A stretch of 64,000 bases of DNA, from NCBI GenBank assembly GCA_040954595.2, contig CM082598.2:7006001-7070000 (forward strand), in the 5' to 3' direction. Numbering within the stretch: the stretch's first letter is position 1; each line of letters starts with the position of its first letter. This stretch comes from Balanoglossus misakiensis. Taxonomy: Eukaryota > Hemichordata. The translations under genes and the position numbers were made by a program. The notes under the pieces were generated by a model, which had not been told where the DNA came from, made no database searches, and saw only the letters and a program-made list of their open reading frames with translations. This document shows positions 22,130-36,754 of the stretch, one piece after another.

Positions 22130-25100
22130 TGGGTAAATGGTGAAGCATGCTTGATGATGCATCAGGGTCAATGGTGATACAAGCTCTGCACTTTTGACAT
22201 AGGTATAAAATGCATACAGGGCGATTTAAACTTGACTGTAAATCCCTAGATTGATATGTGGCCAAAAGCACTTTTATTTGACATTGCTAATGCTACTGTG
22301 ACACTAAATCTAATTCTTTGCATCAGGGTAAATGGTGAATCAAGCTTGATGATGCATCAGGGTAGATGGTGTTTCAAGCCCTTCACTTTAACATTGGAAT
22401 ATAATGCATATGGGGATTACAAGTTGATTGTAAATCCCCAGGTGAATACATGGCCAAAAGCACTAAAATTTAAAATTGCTAATGCAAGGGTGACATTGAA
22501 TCTGATTCTTTGCATCTGGGCAAATGCTGAAGAATGCTTTTTGATGCACCAGGGTCAATGGTGATGCAATCACTAAACTTTGACACCAGGGTTTAAAATG
22601 CATGCAGGGGGATTAAACGTTGACTGAAAATATGCACTTTGACATAGTTATAAAATGCATTCAGGGGGATTAAAAGTTGACTGAAAATCCCTGGGTTAAT
22701 ACGTGTCCAAAAGCACTGTAATTTGACATTGCTAATGCAATGGTGACATTGAATGTGATTCTTTGCATCCAGGGCAAATGGTGAAGCAAGCTTGATGACG
22801 CATCAGAGTAAACAGTGATGCAAGCTCTGCACTTTCACATAGGTATTTAATGCATATGCATGAGTATTGTAAGTTGTCTCTAAATCCCCAGGTTAATACG
22901 TAGCCAAAAGCACTGTAATTTTGCATTGCTAATGCAATGGTGCCACTAAATCTGATTCTTTGCATCGGGGCAAATTGTGAAGCATGCTTGATGATGCAAA
23001 CATTGCTTTTGACATGGGTATTTAATGCATACGCATTGATATTTAAAGTTGACTCTAAATCCCCAGGTTAATACATGGCCAAAAGCACTATAATTTGACA
23101 TTGCTAATGCAACAGTGACATTGAATGTGATTCTTTGCATCGAGGTAAATGACGATGCAAGCTTGATGATGCATCACGGTAGACAGTGATGCAAACACTT
23201 CGTTTTGACATGGGTGTAAAATGCATCTGGGGTTTTCAAGTTGCTTATAAATCCCAGGGTTAATATGTGTCCAAAAATGGAAAATTTGACATTGCTAATG
23301 CAACGGTGGCATTGAATCTAATTCTTTGCATCAGGGTAAATGGCGAATCAAGGTTGATGATGCATCATGGTAGATAGTGATGCAAACACTTCGCTTTGAC
23401 ATGGGTATTTAATGCATATGGGGTTTTCAAGTTGATTATACATCCTAGGGTTAATACGTGTCCATAAGCACTGTAATTTGACATTGCTAATGCAACTGTG
23501 ACATTGAATCTAATTCTTTGCATCAGGGTAAATGGCGAACCAAGGTTGATGATGCATCATGGTAGATAGTGATGCAAACACTTCGCTTTGACATGGGTAT
23601 TTAATGCATATGGGGTTTTCAAGTTGATTATACATCCTAGGGTTAATACGTGTCCAAAAGCACTTTAATTTGACATTACTAATGCAACGGTGACATTGAA
23701 TCTGATTCTGTGCATCAGGGTAAATGGCAAAGCAAGCTTGATGATGCATCATGGTAGATTGTGATGCAAACACTTCACTTTGACATGGGTGTAAAATGCA
23801 TCAGGGGTTTTCAAGTTGATTATACATCCTAGGGTTAATATGTGTCCAAAAGCACTTTAATTTGACATTGCTAATGCAACGGTGACATTGAATCTGATTC
23901 TTTGCATCAAAGTAAATGGCGATGCAAGCTTGATGATGCATCATGGTAGATAGTGATGCAAACACGTCACTTTGACATGGGTGTAAAATGCATCTGGGGT
24001 TTTCAAGTTGTTTGTAAATCCCCAGGTTAATACGTAGCCAAAAGCACGGTAATTTGACATTGCTAATGCAAGGGTGACATTGAATCTGATTCTTTGCATC
24101 AGGGCAAATGCTGAAGAATGCTTGATGATGCACCATGGTCAATGGTGATGCAATCACTAAACTTTGACACCAGGGTTTAAAATGCATACAGGGGAGTTAA
24201 AATTTGACTGAAAATTCCTGGGTTAATACCTGGCCAAACGCAATGTAATTTGACATTGCTAATGCAACGGTGACATTGAATCTGATTCTTTGCATTAGGG
24301 CAATTGGCGAAGCAAGCTTAATGATGCATCAGAGTAGAATGTGATGCAAGGTCTGTACTTTGACATAGGTATGTAATGCATATGCCTGGTTATTTAAAGT
24401 TGTCTGTAAATCCCCAGGTTAATACATAGCCAAAAGCACTGTAATTTTACATTACAAAGCAATGGTGACACTAAATCTGATTCTTTAAATCAGGGTAAAT
24501 TGTGAAGCATGCTTGATGATGCATCAGGGTCAATGGTGCTGCAAACACTGCACTTTGACATGGGTATTTAATGCATATGCATTGATATTCAAAGTTGACT
24601 CTAAATCCTCGGTTAATACATGGCCAAAAGCACTGTAATTTAAAATTGCTAATGCAAGGGTGACATTGAATCTGATTCTATGCATCAGGGCAAATACTGA
24701 AGAATGCTTAATGATGCACCTAGGTCAATTGTGATGCAATCACTAAACTTTGACACAAGCGTTTAAAATGCATACAGGGGGATTAAAGGATGACTGAAAA
24801 TTCCTGGGTTAATACGTGTCAAAAAGCACTGTAATTTGACATTGCTAATGCAACGGTGACATTGAATCTGATTCTTTGCATCAGGGTAAATGGCGATGCA
24901 AGCTTGATGATGAATCACGGTAGATAGTGATGCAAACACTTCGCTTTGACATGGGTATTTAATGCATATGGGGATTTCAAGTTAATTGTAAATCCCTGGG
25001 TTAATACGTGGCCAAACGCACTGTAATTTAAAATTGCTAATGCAAGGGTGACATTGAATCTGATTCTTTGCATCTGGGCAAATTGTGAAGCATGCTTGAT

Positions 25101-28100
25101 GATGCAAACATTGCTTTTGACATGAGTATTTAATGCATACGCATTGATATTTAAAGTTGACTCTAAATCCCAAGGTTAATACATGGCCAAAAGCACTATA
25201 ATTTGACATTGCTAATGCAACGGTGACATTGAATGTGATTCTTTGCATCGAGGTAAATGGTGATGCAAGCTTGATGATGCATCACAGTAGATAGTGATGC
25301 AATCACTTCGCTTTGACATGGGTGTAAAATGCATCTGGGGTTTTCGAGTTGATTATAAATCACAGGGTTAATATGTGTCCAAAAACATGGAAATTTGACA
25401 TTGCTAATGCAACGGTGACAATGAATCTAATTCTTTGCATCAGGGTAAATGGCGAATCAAGGTTGATGATGCATCATGGTAGATAGTGATGCAAACACTT
25501 CGCTTTGACATGGGTACTTAATGCATATGAGGTTTTCAAGTTGATTATAAATCCTAGGGTTAATACGTGTCCAAAAGCACTGTAATTTGACATTGCTAAT
25601 GCAACGGTGACATTGAATCTGATTCTGTGCATCAGGGTAAATGGCGAAGCAAGCTTGTTAATGCATCATGGTAGATAGTGATGCAAACACTTCGCTTTGA
25701 CATGGGTGTAAAATGCATCTGGGGTTTTCAAGTTGTTTGTAAATCCCCAGGTTAATACGTAGCCAAAAGCACGGTAATTTGACATTGCTAATGCAAGGGT
25801 GACATTGAATCTGATTCTTTGCATCAGGGCAAATGCTGAGGAATGATTGATGATGCACCAGGGTCAATGGTGATGCAATCACTAAACTTTGACACTGGGG
25901 TTTAAAATGCATACAGGGGGATTAAAAGTTGACTGAAAATTCCTGGGTTAATACCTGGCCAAACGGAATGTAATTTGACATTGCTAATGCAACGGTGACA
26001 TTGAATCTGATTCTTTGCACTAGGGTAAATGGCGAAGCAAGCTTGATGATGCATCAGGGTAGATAGTGATGCAAACACGTCACTTTGACATGGGTATAAA
26101 ATGCATATGGGGATTTCAAATTAATTGTAAATCCCTGGGTTAATACGTGGCCAAACACACTATAATTTGACATTGCTAATGCAATAGTGACTCTAAAACT
26201 GATTCTTTGCATCAGGGCAAATTGTGAAGCATGCTTGATGATGCAAACACTGCATTTTGACATGGGTATTTAATGCATATGCATTGATTTTTAAAGTTGA
26301 CTCTAAATACCCAGGTTAATACATGGTCAAAAGCACTGTAATTTAAAATTGCTAATGCACGAGTGACATTGAATCTGATTCTTTGCATTAGGGCAATTGG
26401 CGAAGCAAGCTTAATGATGCATCAGAGTAGAATGTGATGCAAGGTCTGCACTTTGACATAGGTATGTAATGCATATGCCTGGTTATTTAAAGTTGTCTGT
26501 AAATCCCCAGGTTAATACGTAGCCAAAAGCACTGTAATTTGACATTACAAAGCAATGGTGACACTAAATCTGATTCTTTAAATCAGGGTAAATTGTGAAG
26601 CATGCTTGATGATGCATCACGGTAGAGAGTGATGCAAACACTTCGCTTTGACATAGGTATAACATGCATATGGGGTTTTCAAGTTGATTATAAATCCTAG
26701 GGTTAATACGTGTCCAAAAGCACTTTAATTTGACTTTGCTAATGCAACGGTGACATTGAATCTGATTCTTTGCATCAAAGTAAATGGCGATGCAAGCTTG
26801 ATGATGCATCTAGGTAGATAGTGATGCAAACACTTCGCTTTGACATGGGTATTTAATGCATATGGGGTTTTCAAGTTCATTATAAATCCCTCAGTTAATA
26901 CGTGTCGAAAAGCACTGTAATTTAAAATTGCTAATGCGATGGTGACATTGAATTTGATTCTTTGCATCAGGGCAAATAGTGAAGCATGCTTGATGATGCA
27001 AACACTGCATTTTGACATAGGTATTTAATGCATATGCATGGGTATTTGAAGTTGTCTTTAAATCTCCAGGTTAATACGTAGCCAAAAAGCACTGTAATTT
27101 GACATTGCTAATGCAATGGTGACACTAAATCTGATTCTTTGTATCAGGGTAAATGGCGAAGCAAGCTTGATGATCATCACGGTAGAGAGTGATGCAAACA
27201 CTTCGCTTTGACATAGGTATAACATGCATATGGGGATTTCAAGTTGATTATAAATCCCTGGGTTAATACGTGTCCAAAAGCACTGTAATTTGACATTGCT
27301 TATGCAATAGTGACACTAAAACTGATTCTTTGCATCAGGGCAAATTGTGAAGCATGCTTGATGATGAGTCAGAGTCAATTCCTGGGTTAATACGTGTCAA
27401 AAAGCACTGTAATTTTACATTGCTAATGCAATGGTGACATTGAATCTAATTCTTTGCATCAGGGTAAATGGCGATGCAAGCTTGATGATGAATCACGGTA
27501 GATAGTGATGCAAACACTTCGCTTTGACATGGGTATTTAATGCATATGGGGATTTCAAGTTAATTGTAAATCCCAGGGTAAATACGTGTCCAAAAGTACT
27601 GTAATTTGACATTGCTAATGCAATGGTGACATTCAATGTAAATCTTTGCATTAGGGCAAATGGCGAAGCAAGCTTAATGATGGATCAGAGTAGATGGATA
27701 TGCAAGCTCTGCACTTTGACATGGGTGTAAAATGCATCTGGGGTTTTCAAGTTGATTATAAATCCCAGGGTTAATACGTGGCCAAACGCACTGTAATTTG
27801 ACATTGCTAATGCAATGGTGACATTGAATGTAAATCTTTGCATTAGGGCAAATGGCGAAGCAAGCTTAATGATGGATCAGAGTAGATGGTGATGCAAGCT
27901 CTGCACTTTGACATGGGTGTAAAATGCATCTGGGGTTTTTAAGTTGATTATAAATCGTAGGGTTAATACGTGTCCAAAAGCACTTTAATTTGACATTGCT
28001 AATGCAACGGTGACATTGAATCTGATTCTTTGAATCAAAGTAAATGGCGAAGCAAGCTTGATGATGCATCAGGGTAGATAGTGATGCAATCACTTCGCTT

Positions 28101-28440
28101 TGACATGGGTATTTAATGCATATGGGGTTTTCAAGTTGATTATAAATCGTAGGGTTAATACGTGTCCAAAAGCACTGTAATTTGACATTGCTAATGCAAC
28201 GGTGACATTGAATCTGATTCTGTGCATCAGGGTAAATGGCAAAGCAAGCTTGATGATGCATCATGGTAGATAGTGATGCAAACACCTCGCTTTGACATGG
28301 GTGTAAAATGCATCTGGGGTTTTCAAGTTATTTGTAAATCCCCAGGTTAATACGTAGCCAAAAGCACGGTAATTTGACATTGCTAATGCAACGGTGACAG
28401 TGAATCTGATTATTTGCACCAGGGTAAATGGTGAAGCAAG
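22130..28440. repeat. 192-bp satellite, heterogeneous left part
   Basis: Monomers contain the series GACATTGCTAATGCAAYGGTGAC, TTTGCATCAGGG, GCTTGATGATGCATC and TTGACATGGGTATTTAATGCAT. Here unit lengths vary (for example 197 and 175 bp between successive GTTAATAC anchors at about 22695, 22892 and 23067), and many units carry private substitutions and small deletions. It starts abruptly after the flanking repeat at about 22130. No gene. Confidence 0.9.
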
Positions 28441-31400
28441 CTTGATGATGCATCAGGGTAGATAGTGATGCAAACACTTAACTATGACATGGGTATAAAA
28501 TGCATATGGGGATTTCAAATTAATTGTAAATCCCTGGGTTAATACGTGGCCAAACGCACTATAATTTGACATTGCTAATGCAATAGTGACACTAAAACTG
28601 ATTCTTTGCATCAGGGCAAATTGTGAAGCTTGCTTGATGATGCAAACACTGCATTTTGACATGGGTATTTAATGCATATGCATTGATATTCAAAGTTGAC
28701 TCTAAATCCTCGGTTAATACATGGCCAAAAGCACTGTAATTTAAAATTGCTAATGCAAGGGTGACATTGAATCTGATTCTATGCATCAGGGCAAATACTG
28801 AAGAATGCTTAATGATGCACCTAGGTCAATTGTGATGCAATCACTAAACTTTGACACAAGGGTTTAAAATGCATACAGGGGGATTAAAGGATGACTGAAA
28901 ATTCCTGGGTTAATACGTGTCAAAAAGCACTGTAATTTGACATTGCTAATGCAATGGTGACACTAAATCTGATTCTTTGCATCAGGGCAAATAGTGAAGC
29001 ATGCTTGATGATGCAAACACTGCATTTTGACATAGGTATTTAATGCATATGCATGGGTATTTGAAGTTGTCTGTAAATCTCCAGGTTAATACGTAGCCGA
29101 AAAGCACTGTAATTTGACATTGCTAATGCAATGGTGACACTAAATGTGATTCTTTGTATCAGAGTAAATGGCAAAGCAAGCTTGATGATCATCACGGTAG
29201 AGAGTGATGCAAACACTTCGCTTTGACATAGGTATAACATGCATATGGGGATTTCAAGTTGATTATAAATCCCTGGGTTAATACGTGTCCAAAAGCACTG
29301 TAATTTGACATTGCTTATGCAATAGTGACACTAAAACTGATTATTTGCATCAGGGCAAATTGTGAAGCATGCTTGATGATGCGTCAGAGTCAATTCCTGG
29401 GTTAATACGTGTCCAAAAGCACTGTAATTTGACATTGCTAATGCAACGGTGACATTGAATCTGATTCTGTGCATCAGGGTAAATGGCGATGCAAGCTTGA
29501 TGATGCATCATGGTAGATAGTGATGCAAACACTTCACTTTGACATGGGTGTAAAATGCATCTGGGGTTTTCAAGTTGATTATAAATCCTAGGGTTAATAC
29601 CTGGCCAAACGAAATGTAATTTGACATTGCTAATGCAACGGTGACATTGAATCTGATTCTGTGCATCAGGGTAAATGGAAAAGCAAGCTTGATGATGCAT
29701 CATGGTAGATAGTGATGCAAACACTTCACTTTGACATGGGTATTTAATGCATATGGGGTTTTCAAGTTTATTATACATCCTAGGGTTAATACGTGTCCAA
29801 AAGCACTGTAATTTGACATTGCTAATGCAACGGTGACATTGAATCTGATTCTTTGCATCAAGGTAAATGGCGATGCAAGCTTGATGATGCATCACGGTAG
29901 ATAGTGATGCAAACACTTCGCTTTGACATGGGTATTTAATGCATATGGTGTTTTCAAGTTGATTATACATCCTAGGGTTAATATGTATCGAAAAGCACTT
30001 TAATTTGACATTGCTAATGCAACGGTGACATTGAATCTGATTCTTTGCATCAAAGTAAATGGCGATGCAAGCTTGATGATGCATCATGGTAGATAGTGAT
30101 GCAAACACGTCACTTTGACATGGGTGTAAAATGCATCTGGGGTTTTCAAGTTGATTATAAATCCCAGGGTTAATATGTGTCCAAAAGCACTGTAATTTGA
30201 CATTGCTAATGCAACGGTGACATTGAATCTGATTCTGTGCATCAGGGTAAATGGCGATGCAAGCTTGATGATGCATCATGGTAGATAGTGATGCAAACAC
30301 GTCACTTTGACATGGGTGTAAAATGCATCTGGGGTTTTCAAGTTGATTATAAATCCCAGGGTTAATACCTGGCCAAACGCAATGTAATTTGACATTGCTA
30401 ATGCAACGGTGACATTGAATCTGATTCTGTGCATCAGGGTAAATGGCGATGCAAGCTTGATGATGCATCATGGTAGATAGTGATGCAAACACTTCACTTT
30501 GACATGGGTGTAAAATGCATCTGGGGTTTTCAAGTTGATTATAAATCGTAGGGTTAATACGTGTCCAAAAGCACTGTAATTTGACATTGCTAATGCAACG
30601 GTGACATTGAATCTGATTCTGTGCATCAGGGTAAATGGCAAAGCAAGCTTGATGATGCATCATGGTAGATAGTGATGCAAACACTTCGCTTTGACATGGG
30701 TGTAAAATGCATCTGGGGTTTTCAAGTTATTTGTAAATCCCCAGGTTAATACGTAGCCAAAAGCATGGTAATTTGACATTGCTAATGCAACGGTGACATT
30801 GAATCTGATTATTTGCACCAGGGTAAATGGCGAAGCAAGCTTGATGATGCATCAGGGTAGATAGTGATGCAAACACTTAACTATGACGTGGGTATAAAAT
30901 GCATATGGGGATTTCAAATTAATTGTAAATCCCTGGGTTAATACGTGGCCAAACGCACTATAATTTGACATTGCTAATGCAATAGTGACACTAAAACTGA
31001 TTCTTTGCATCAGGGCAAATTGTGAAGCATGCTTGATGATGCAAACACTGCATTTTGACATGGGTATTTAATACATATGCATTGATATTCAAAGTTGACT
31101 CTAAATCCTCGGTTAATACATGGCCAAAAGCACTGTAATTTAAAATTGCTAATGCAAGGGTGACATTGAATCTGATTCTATGCATCAGGGCAAATACTGA
31201 AGAATGCTTAATGATGCACCTAGGTCAATTGTGATGCAATCACTAAACTTTGACACAAGGGTTTAAAATGCATACAGGGGGATTAAAGGATGACTGAAAA
31301 TTCCTGGGTTAATACGTGTCAAAAAGCACTGTAATTTGACATTGCTAATGCAATGGTGACACTAAATCTGATTCTTTGCATCAGGGCAAATAGTGAAGCA

Positions 31401-31930
31401 TGCTTGATGATGCAAACACTGCATTTTGACATAGGTATTTAATGCATATGCATGGGTATTTGAAGTTGTCTGTAAATCTCCAGGTTAATACGTAGCCAAA
31501 AAGCACTGTAATTTGACATTGATAATGCAATGGTGACACTAAATCTGATTCTTTGTATCAGGGTAAATGGCAAAGCAAGCTTGGTGATCATCACGGTAGA
31601 GAGTGATGCAAACACTTCGCTTTGACATAGGTATAACATGCATCTGTGGTTTTCAAGTTGATTATAAATCCTAGGGTTAATACCTGGCCAAACGAAATGT
31701 AATTTGACATTGCTAATGCAAGGGTGACATTGAATCTGATTCTATGCATCAGGGCAAATACTGAAGAATGCTTAATGATGCACCTAGGTCAATTGTGATG
31801 CAATCACTAAACTTTGACACAAGGGTTTAAAATGCATACAGGGGGATTAAAGGATGACTGAAAATTCCTGGGTTAATACGTGTCAAAAAGCACTGTAATT
31901 TGACATTGCTAATGCAATGGTGACACTAAA

Positions 31931-34900
31931 TCTGATTCTTTGCATCAGGGCAAATAGTGAAGCATGCTTGATGATGCAAACACTGCATTTTGACATAGGT
32001 ATTTAATGCATATGCATGGGTATTTGAAGTTGTCTGTAAATCTCCAGGTTAATACGTAGCCGAAAAGCACTGTAATTTGACATTGCTAATGCAATGGTGA
32101 CACTAAATGTGATTCTTTGTATCAGGGTAAATGGCAAAGCAAGCTTGATGATCATCACGGTAGAGAGTGATGCAAACACTTCGCTTTGACATAGGTATAA
32201 CATGCATATGGGGATTTCAAGTTGATTATAAATCCCTGGGTTAATACGTGTCCAAAAGCACTGTAATTTGACATTGCTTATGCAATAGTGACACTAAAAC
32301 TGATTATTTGCATCAGGGCAAATTGTGAAGCATGCTTGATGATGCGTCAGAGTCAATTCCTGGGTTAATACGTGTCCAAAAGCACTGTAATTTGACATTG
32401 CTAATGCAACGGTGACATTGAATCTGATTCTGTGCATCAGGGTAAATGGCGATGCAAGCTTGATGATGCATCATGGTAGATAGTGATGCAAACACTTCAC
32501 TTTGACATGGGTGTAAAATGCATCTGGGGTTTTCAAGTTGATTATAAATCCTAGGGTTAATACCTGGCCAAACGAAATGTAATTTGACATTGCTAATGCA
32601 ACGGTGACATTGAATCTGATTCTGTGCATCAGGGTAAATGGAAAAGCAAGCTTGATGATGCATCATGGTAGATAGTGATGCAAACACTTCACTTTGACAT
32701 GGGTATTTAATGCATTTGGGGTTTTCAAGTTGATTATACATCCTAGGGTTAATACGTGTCCAAAAGCACTGTAATTTGACATTGCTAATGCAACGGTGAC
32801 ATTGAATCTGATTCTTTGCATCAAGGTAAATGGCGATGCAAGCTTGATGATGCATCACGGTAGATAGTGATGCAAACACTTCGCTTTGACATGGGTATTT
32901 AATGCATATGGTGTTTTCAAGTTGATTATACATCCTAGGGTTAATATGTGTCGAAAAGCACTTTAATTTGACATTGCTAATGCAACGGTGACATTGAATC
33001 TGATTCTTTGCATCAAAGTAAATGGCGATGCAAGCTTGATGATGCATCATGGTAGATAGTGATGCAAACACGTCACTTTGACATGGGTGTAAAATGCATC
33101 TGGGGTTTTCAAGTTGATTATAAATCCCAGGGTTAATATGTGTCCAAAAGCACTGTAATTTGACATTGCTAATGCAACGGTGACATTGAATCTGATTCTG
33201 TGCATCAGGGTAAATGGCGATGCAAGCTTGATGATGCATCATGGTAGATAGTGATGCAAACACGTCACTTTGACATGGGTGTAAAATGCATCTGGGGTTT
33301 TCAAGTTGATTATAAATCCCAGGGTTAATACCTGGCCAAACGCAATGTAATTTGACATTGCTAATGCAACGGTGACATTGAATCTGATTCTGTGCATCAG
33401 GGTAAATGGCGATGCAAGCTTGATGATGCATCATGGTAGATAGTGATGCAAACACTTCACTTTGACATGGGTGTAAAATGCATCTGGGGTTTTCAAGTTG
33501 ATTATAAATCCTAGGGTTAATACCTGGCCAAACGAAATGTAATTTGACATTGCTAATGCAACAGTGACATTGAATCTGATTCTGTGCATCAGGGTAAATG
33601 GAAAAGCAAGCTTGATGATGCATCATGGTAGATAGTGATGCAAACACTTCACTTTGACATGGGTATTTAATGCATATGGGGTTTTCAAGTTGATTATACA
33701 TCCTAGGGTTAATACGTGTCCAAAAGCACTGTAATTTGACATTACTAATGCAACGGTGACATTGAATCTGATTCTTTGCATCAAGGTAAATGGCGATGCA
33801 AGCTTGATGATGCATCACGGTAGATAGTGATGCAAACACTTCGCTTTGACATGGGTATTTAATGCATATGGTGTTTTCAAGTCGATTGTACATCCTAGGG
33901 TTAATATGTGTCGAAAAGCACTTTAATTTGACATTGCTAATGCAACGGTGACATTGAATCTGATTCTTTGCATCAAAGTAAATGGCGATGCAAGCTTGAT
34001 GATGCATCATGGTAGATAGTGATGCAAACACGTCACTTTGACATGGGTGTAAAATGCATCTGGGGTTTTCAAGTTGATTATAAATCCCAGGGTTAATATG
34101 TGTCCAAAAGCACTGTAATTTGACATTGCTAATGCAACGGTGACATTGAATCTGATTCTGTGCATCAGGGTAAATGGCGATGCAAGCTTGATGATGCATC
34201 ATGGTAGATAGTGATGCAAACACGTCACTTTGACATGGGTGTAAAATGCATCTGGGGTTTTCAAGTTGATTATAAATCCCAGGGTTAATACCTGGCCAAA
34301 CGCAATGTAATTTGACATTGCTAATGCAACGGTGACATTGAATCTGATTCTTTGCATCAGGGCAAATAGTGAAGCATGCTTGATGATGCAAACACTGCAT
34401 TTTGACATAGGTATTTAATGCATATGCATGGGTATTTGAAGTTGTCTGTAAATCTCCAGGTTAATACGTAGCCGAAAAGCACTGTAATTTGACATTGCTA
34501 ATGCAATGGTGACACTAAATGTTATTCTTTGTATCAGGGTAAATGGCAAAGCAAGCTTGATGATCATCACGGTAGAGAGTGATGCAAACACTTCGCTTTG
34601 ACATAGGTATAACATGCATATGGGGATTTCAAGTTGATTATAAATCCCTGGGTTAATACGTGTCCAAAAGCACTGTAATTTGACATTGCTTATGCAATAG
34701 TGACACTAAAACTGATTATTTGCATCAGGGCAAATTGTGAAGCATGCTTGATGATGCGTCAGAGTCAATTCCTGGGTTAATACGTGTCCAAAAGCACTGT
34801 AATTTGACATTGCTAATGCAACGGTGACATTGAATCTGATTCTGTGCATCAGGGTAAATGGCGATGCAAGCTTGATGATGCATCATGGTAGATAGTGATG

Positions 34901-36754
34901 CAAACACTTCACTTTGACATGGGTGTAAAATGCATCTGGGGTTTTCAAGTTGATTATAAATCCTAGGGTTAATACCTGGCCAAACGAAATGTAATTTGAC
35001 ATTGCTAATGCAACGGTGACATTGAATCTGATTCTGTGCATCAGGGTAAATGGAAAAGCAAGCTTGATGATGCATCATGGTAGATAGTGATGCAAACACT
35101 TCACTTTGACATGGGTATTTAATGCATTTGGGGTTTTCAAGTTGATTATACATCCTAGGGTTAATACGTGTCCAAAAGCACTGTAATTTGACATTGCTAA
35201 TGCAACGGTGACATTGAATCTGATTCTTTGCATCAAGGTAAATGGCGATGCAAGCTTGATGATGCATCACGGTAGATAGTGATGCAAACACTTCGCTTTG
35301 ACATGGGTATTTAATGCATATGGTGTTTTCAAGTTGATTATACATCCTAGGGTTAATATGTGTCGAAAAGCACTTTAATTTGACATTGCTAATGCAACGG
35401 TGACATTGAATCTGATTCTTTGCATCAAAGTAAATGGCGATGCAAGCTTGATGATGCATCATGGTAGATAGTGATGCAAACACGTCACTTTGACATGGGT
35501 GTAAAATGCATCTGGGGTTTTCAAGTTGATTATAAATCCCAGGGTTAATATGTGTCCAAAAGCACTGTAATTTGACATTGCTAATGCAACGGTGACATTG
35601 AATCTGATTCTGTGCATCAGGGTAAATGGCGATGCAAGCTTGATGATGCATCATGGTAGATAGTGATGCAAACACGTCACTTTGACATGGGTGTAAAATG
35701 CATCTGGGGTTTTCAAGTTGATTATAAATCCCAGGGTTAATACCTGGCCAAACGCAATGTAATTTGACATTGCTAATGCAACGGTGACATTGAATCTGAT
35801 TCTGTGCATCAGGGTAAATGGCGATGCAAGCTTGATGATGCATCATGGTAGATAGTGATGCAAACACTTCACTTTGACATGGGTGTAAAATGCATCTGGG
35901 GTTTTCAAGTTGATTATAAATCCTAGGGTTAATACCTGGCCAAACGAAATGTAATTTGACATTGCTAATGCAACAGTGACATTGAATCTGATTCTGTGCA
36001 TCAGGGTAAATGGAAAAGCAAGCTTGATGATGCATCATGGTAGATAGTGATGCAAACACTTCACTTTGACATGGGTATTTAATGCATATGGGGTTTTCAA
36101 GTTGATTATACATCCTAGGGTTAATACGTGTCCAAAAGCACTGTAATTTGACATTACTAATGCAACGGTGACATTGAATCTGATTCTTTGCATCAAGGTA
36201 AATGGCGATGCAAGCTTGATGATGCATCACGGTAGATAGTGATGCAAACACTTCGCTTTGACATGGGTATTTAATGCATATGGTGTTTTCAAGTCGATTG
36301 TACATCCTAGGGTTAATATGTGTCGAAAAGCACTTTAATTTGACATTGCTAATGCAACGGTGACATTGAATCTGATTCTTTGCATCAAAGTAAATGGCGA
36401 TGCAAGCTTGATGATGCATCATGGTAGATAGTGATGCAAACACGTCACTTTGACATGGGTGTAAAATGCATCTGGGGTTTTCAAGTTGATTATAAATCCC
36501 AGGGTTAATATGTGTCCAAAAGCACTGTAATTTGACATTGCTAATGCAACGGTGACATTGAATCTGATTCTGTGCATCAGGGTAAATGGCGATGCAAGCT
36601 TGATGATGCATCATGGTAGATAGTGATGCAAACACGTCACTTTGACATGGGTGTAAAATGCATCTGGGGTTTTCAAGTTGATTATAAATCCCAGGGTTAA
36701 TACCTGGCCAAACGCAATGTAATTTGACATTGCTAATGCAACGGTGACATTGAA
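31931..36754. repeat. 2,412-bp tandem duplication within the satellite
   Basis: Sequence from about 31931 to 34342 is repeated from about 34343 to 36754 with very few differences. The left junction joins non-equivalent monomers near GAATCTGATTCTTTGCATC: upstream context at 31861-31930 differs from that at 34290-34340. This is the expected product of unequal exchange between misaligned monomers. The length is not a whole number of 192-bp units (12.56), so shorter variant monomers are included. Confidence 0.85.
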
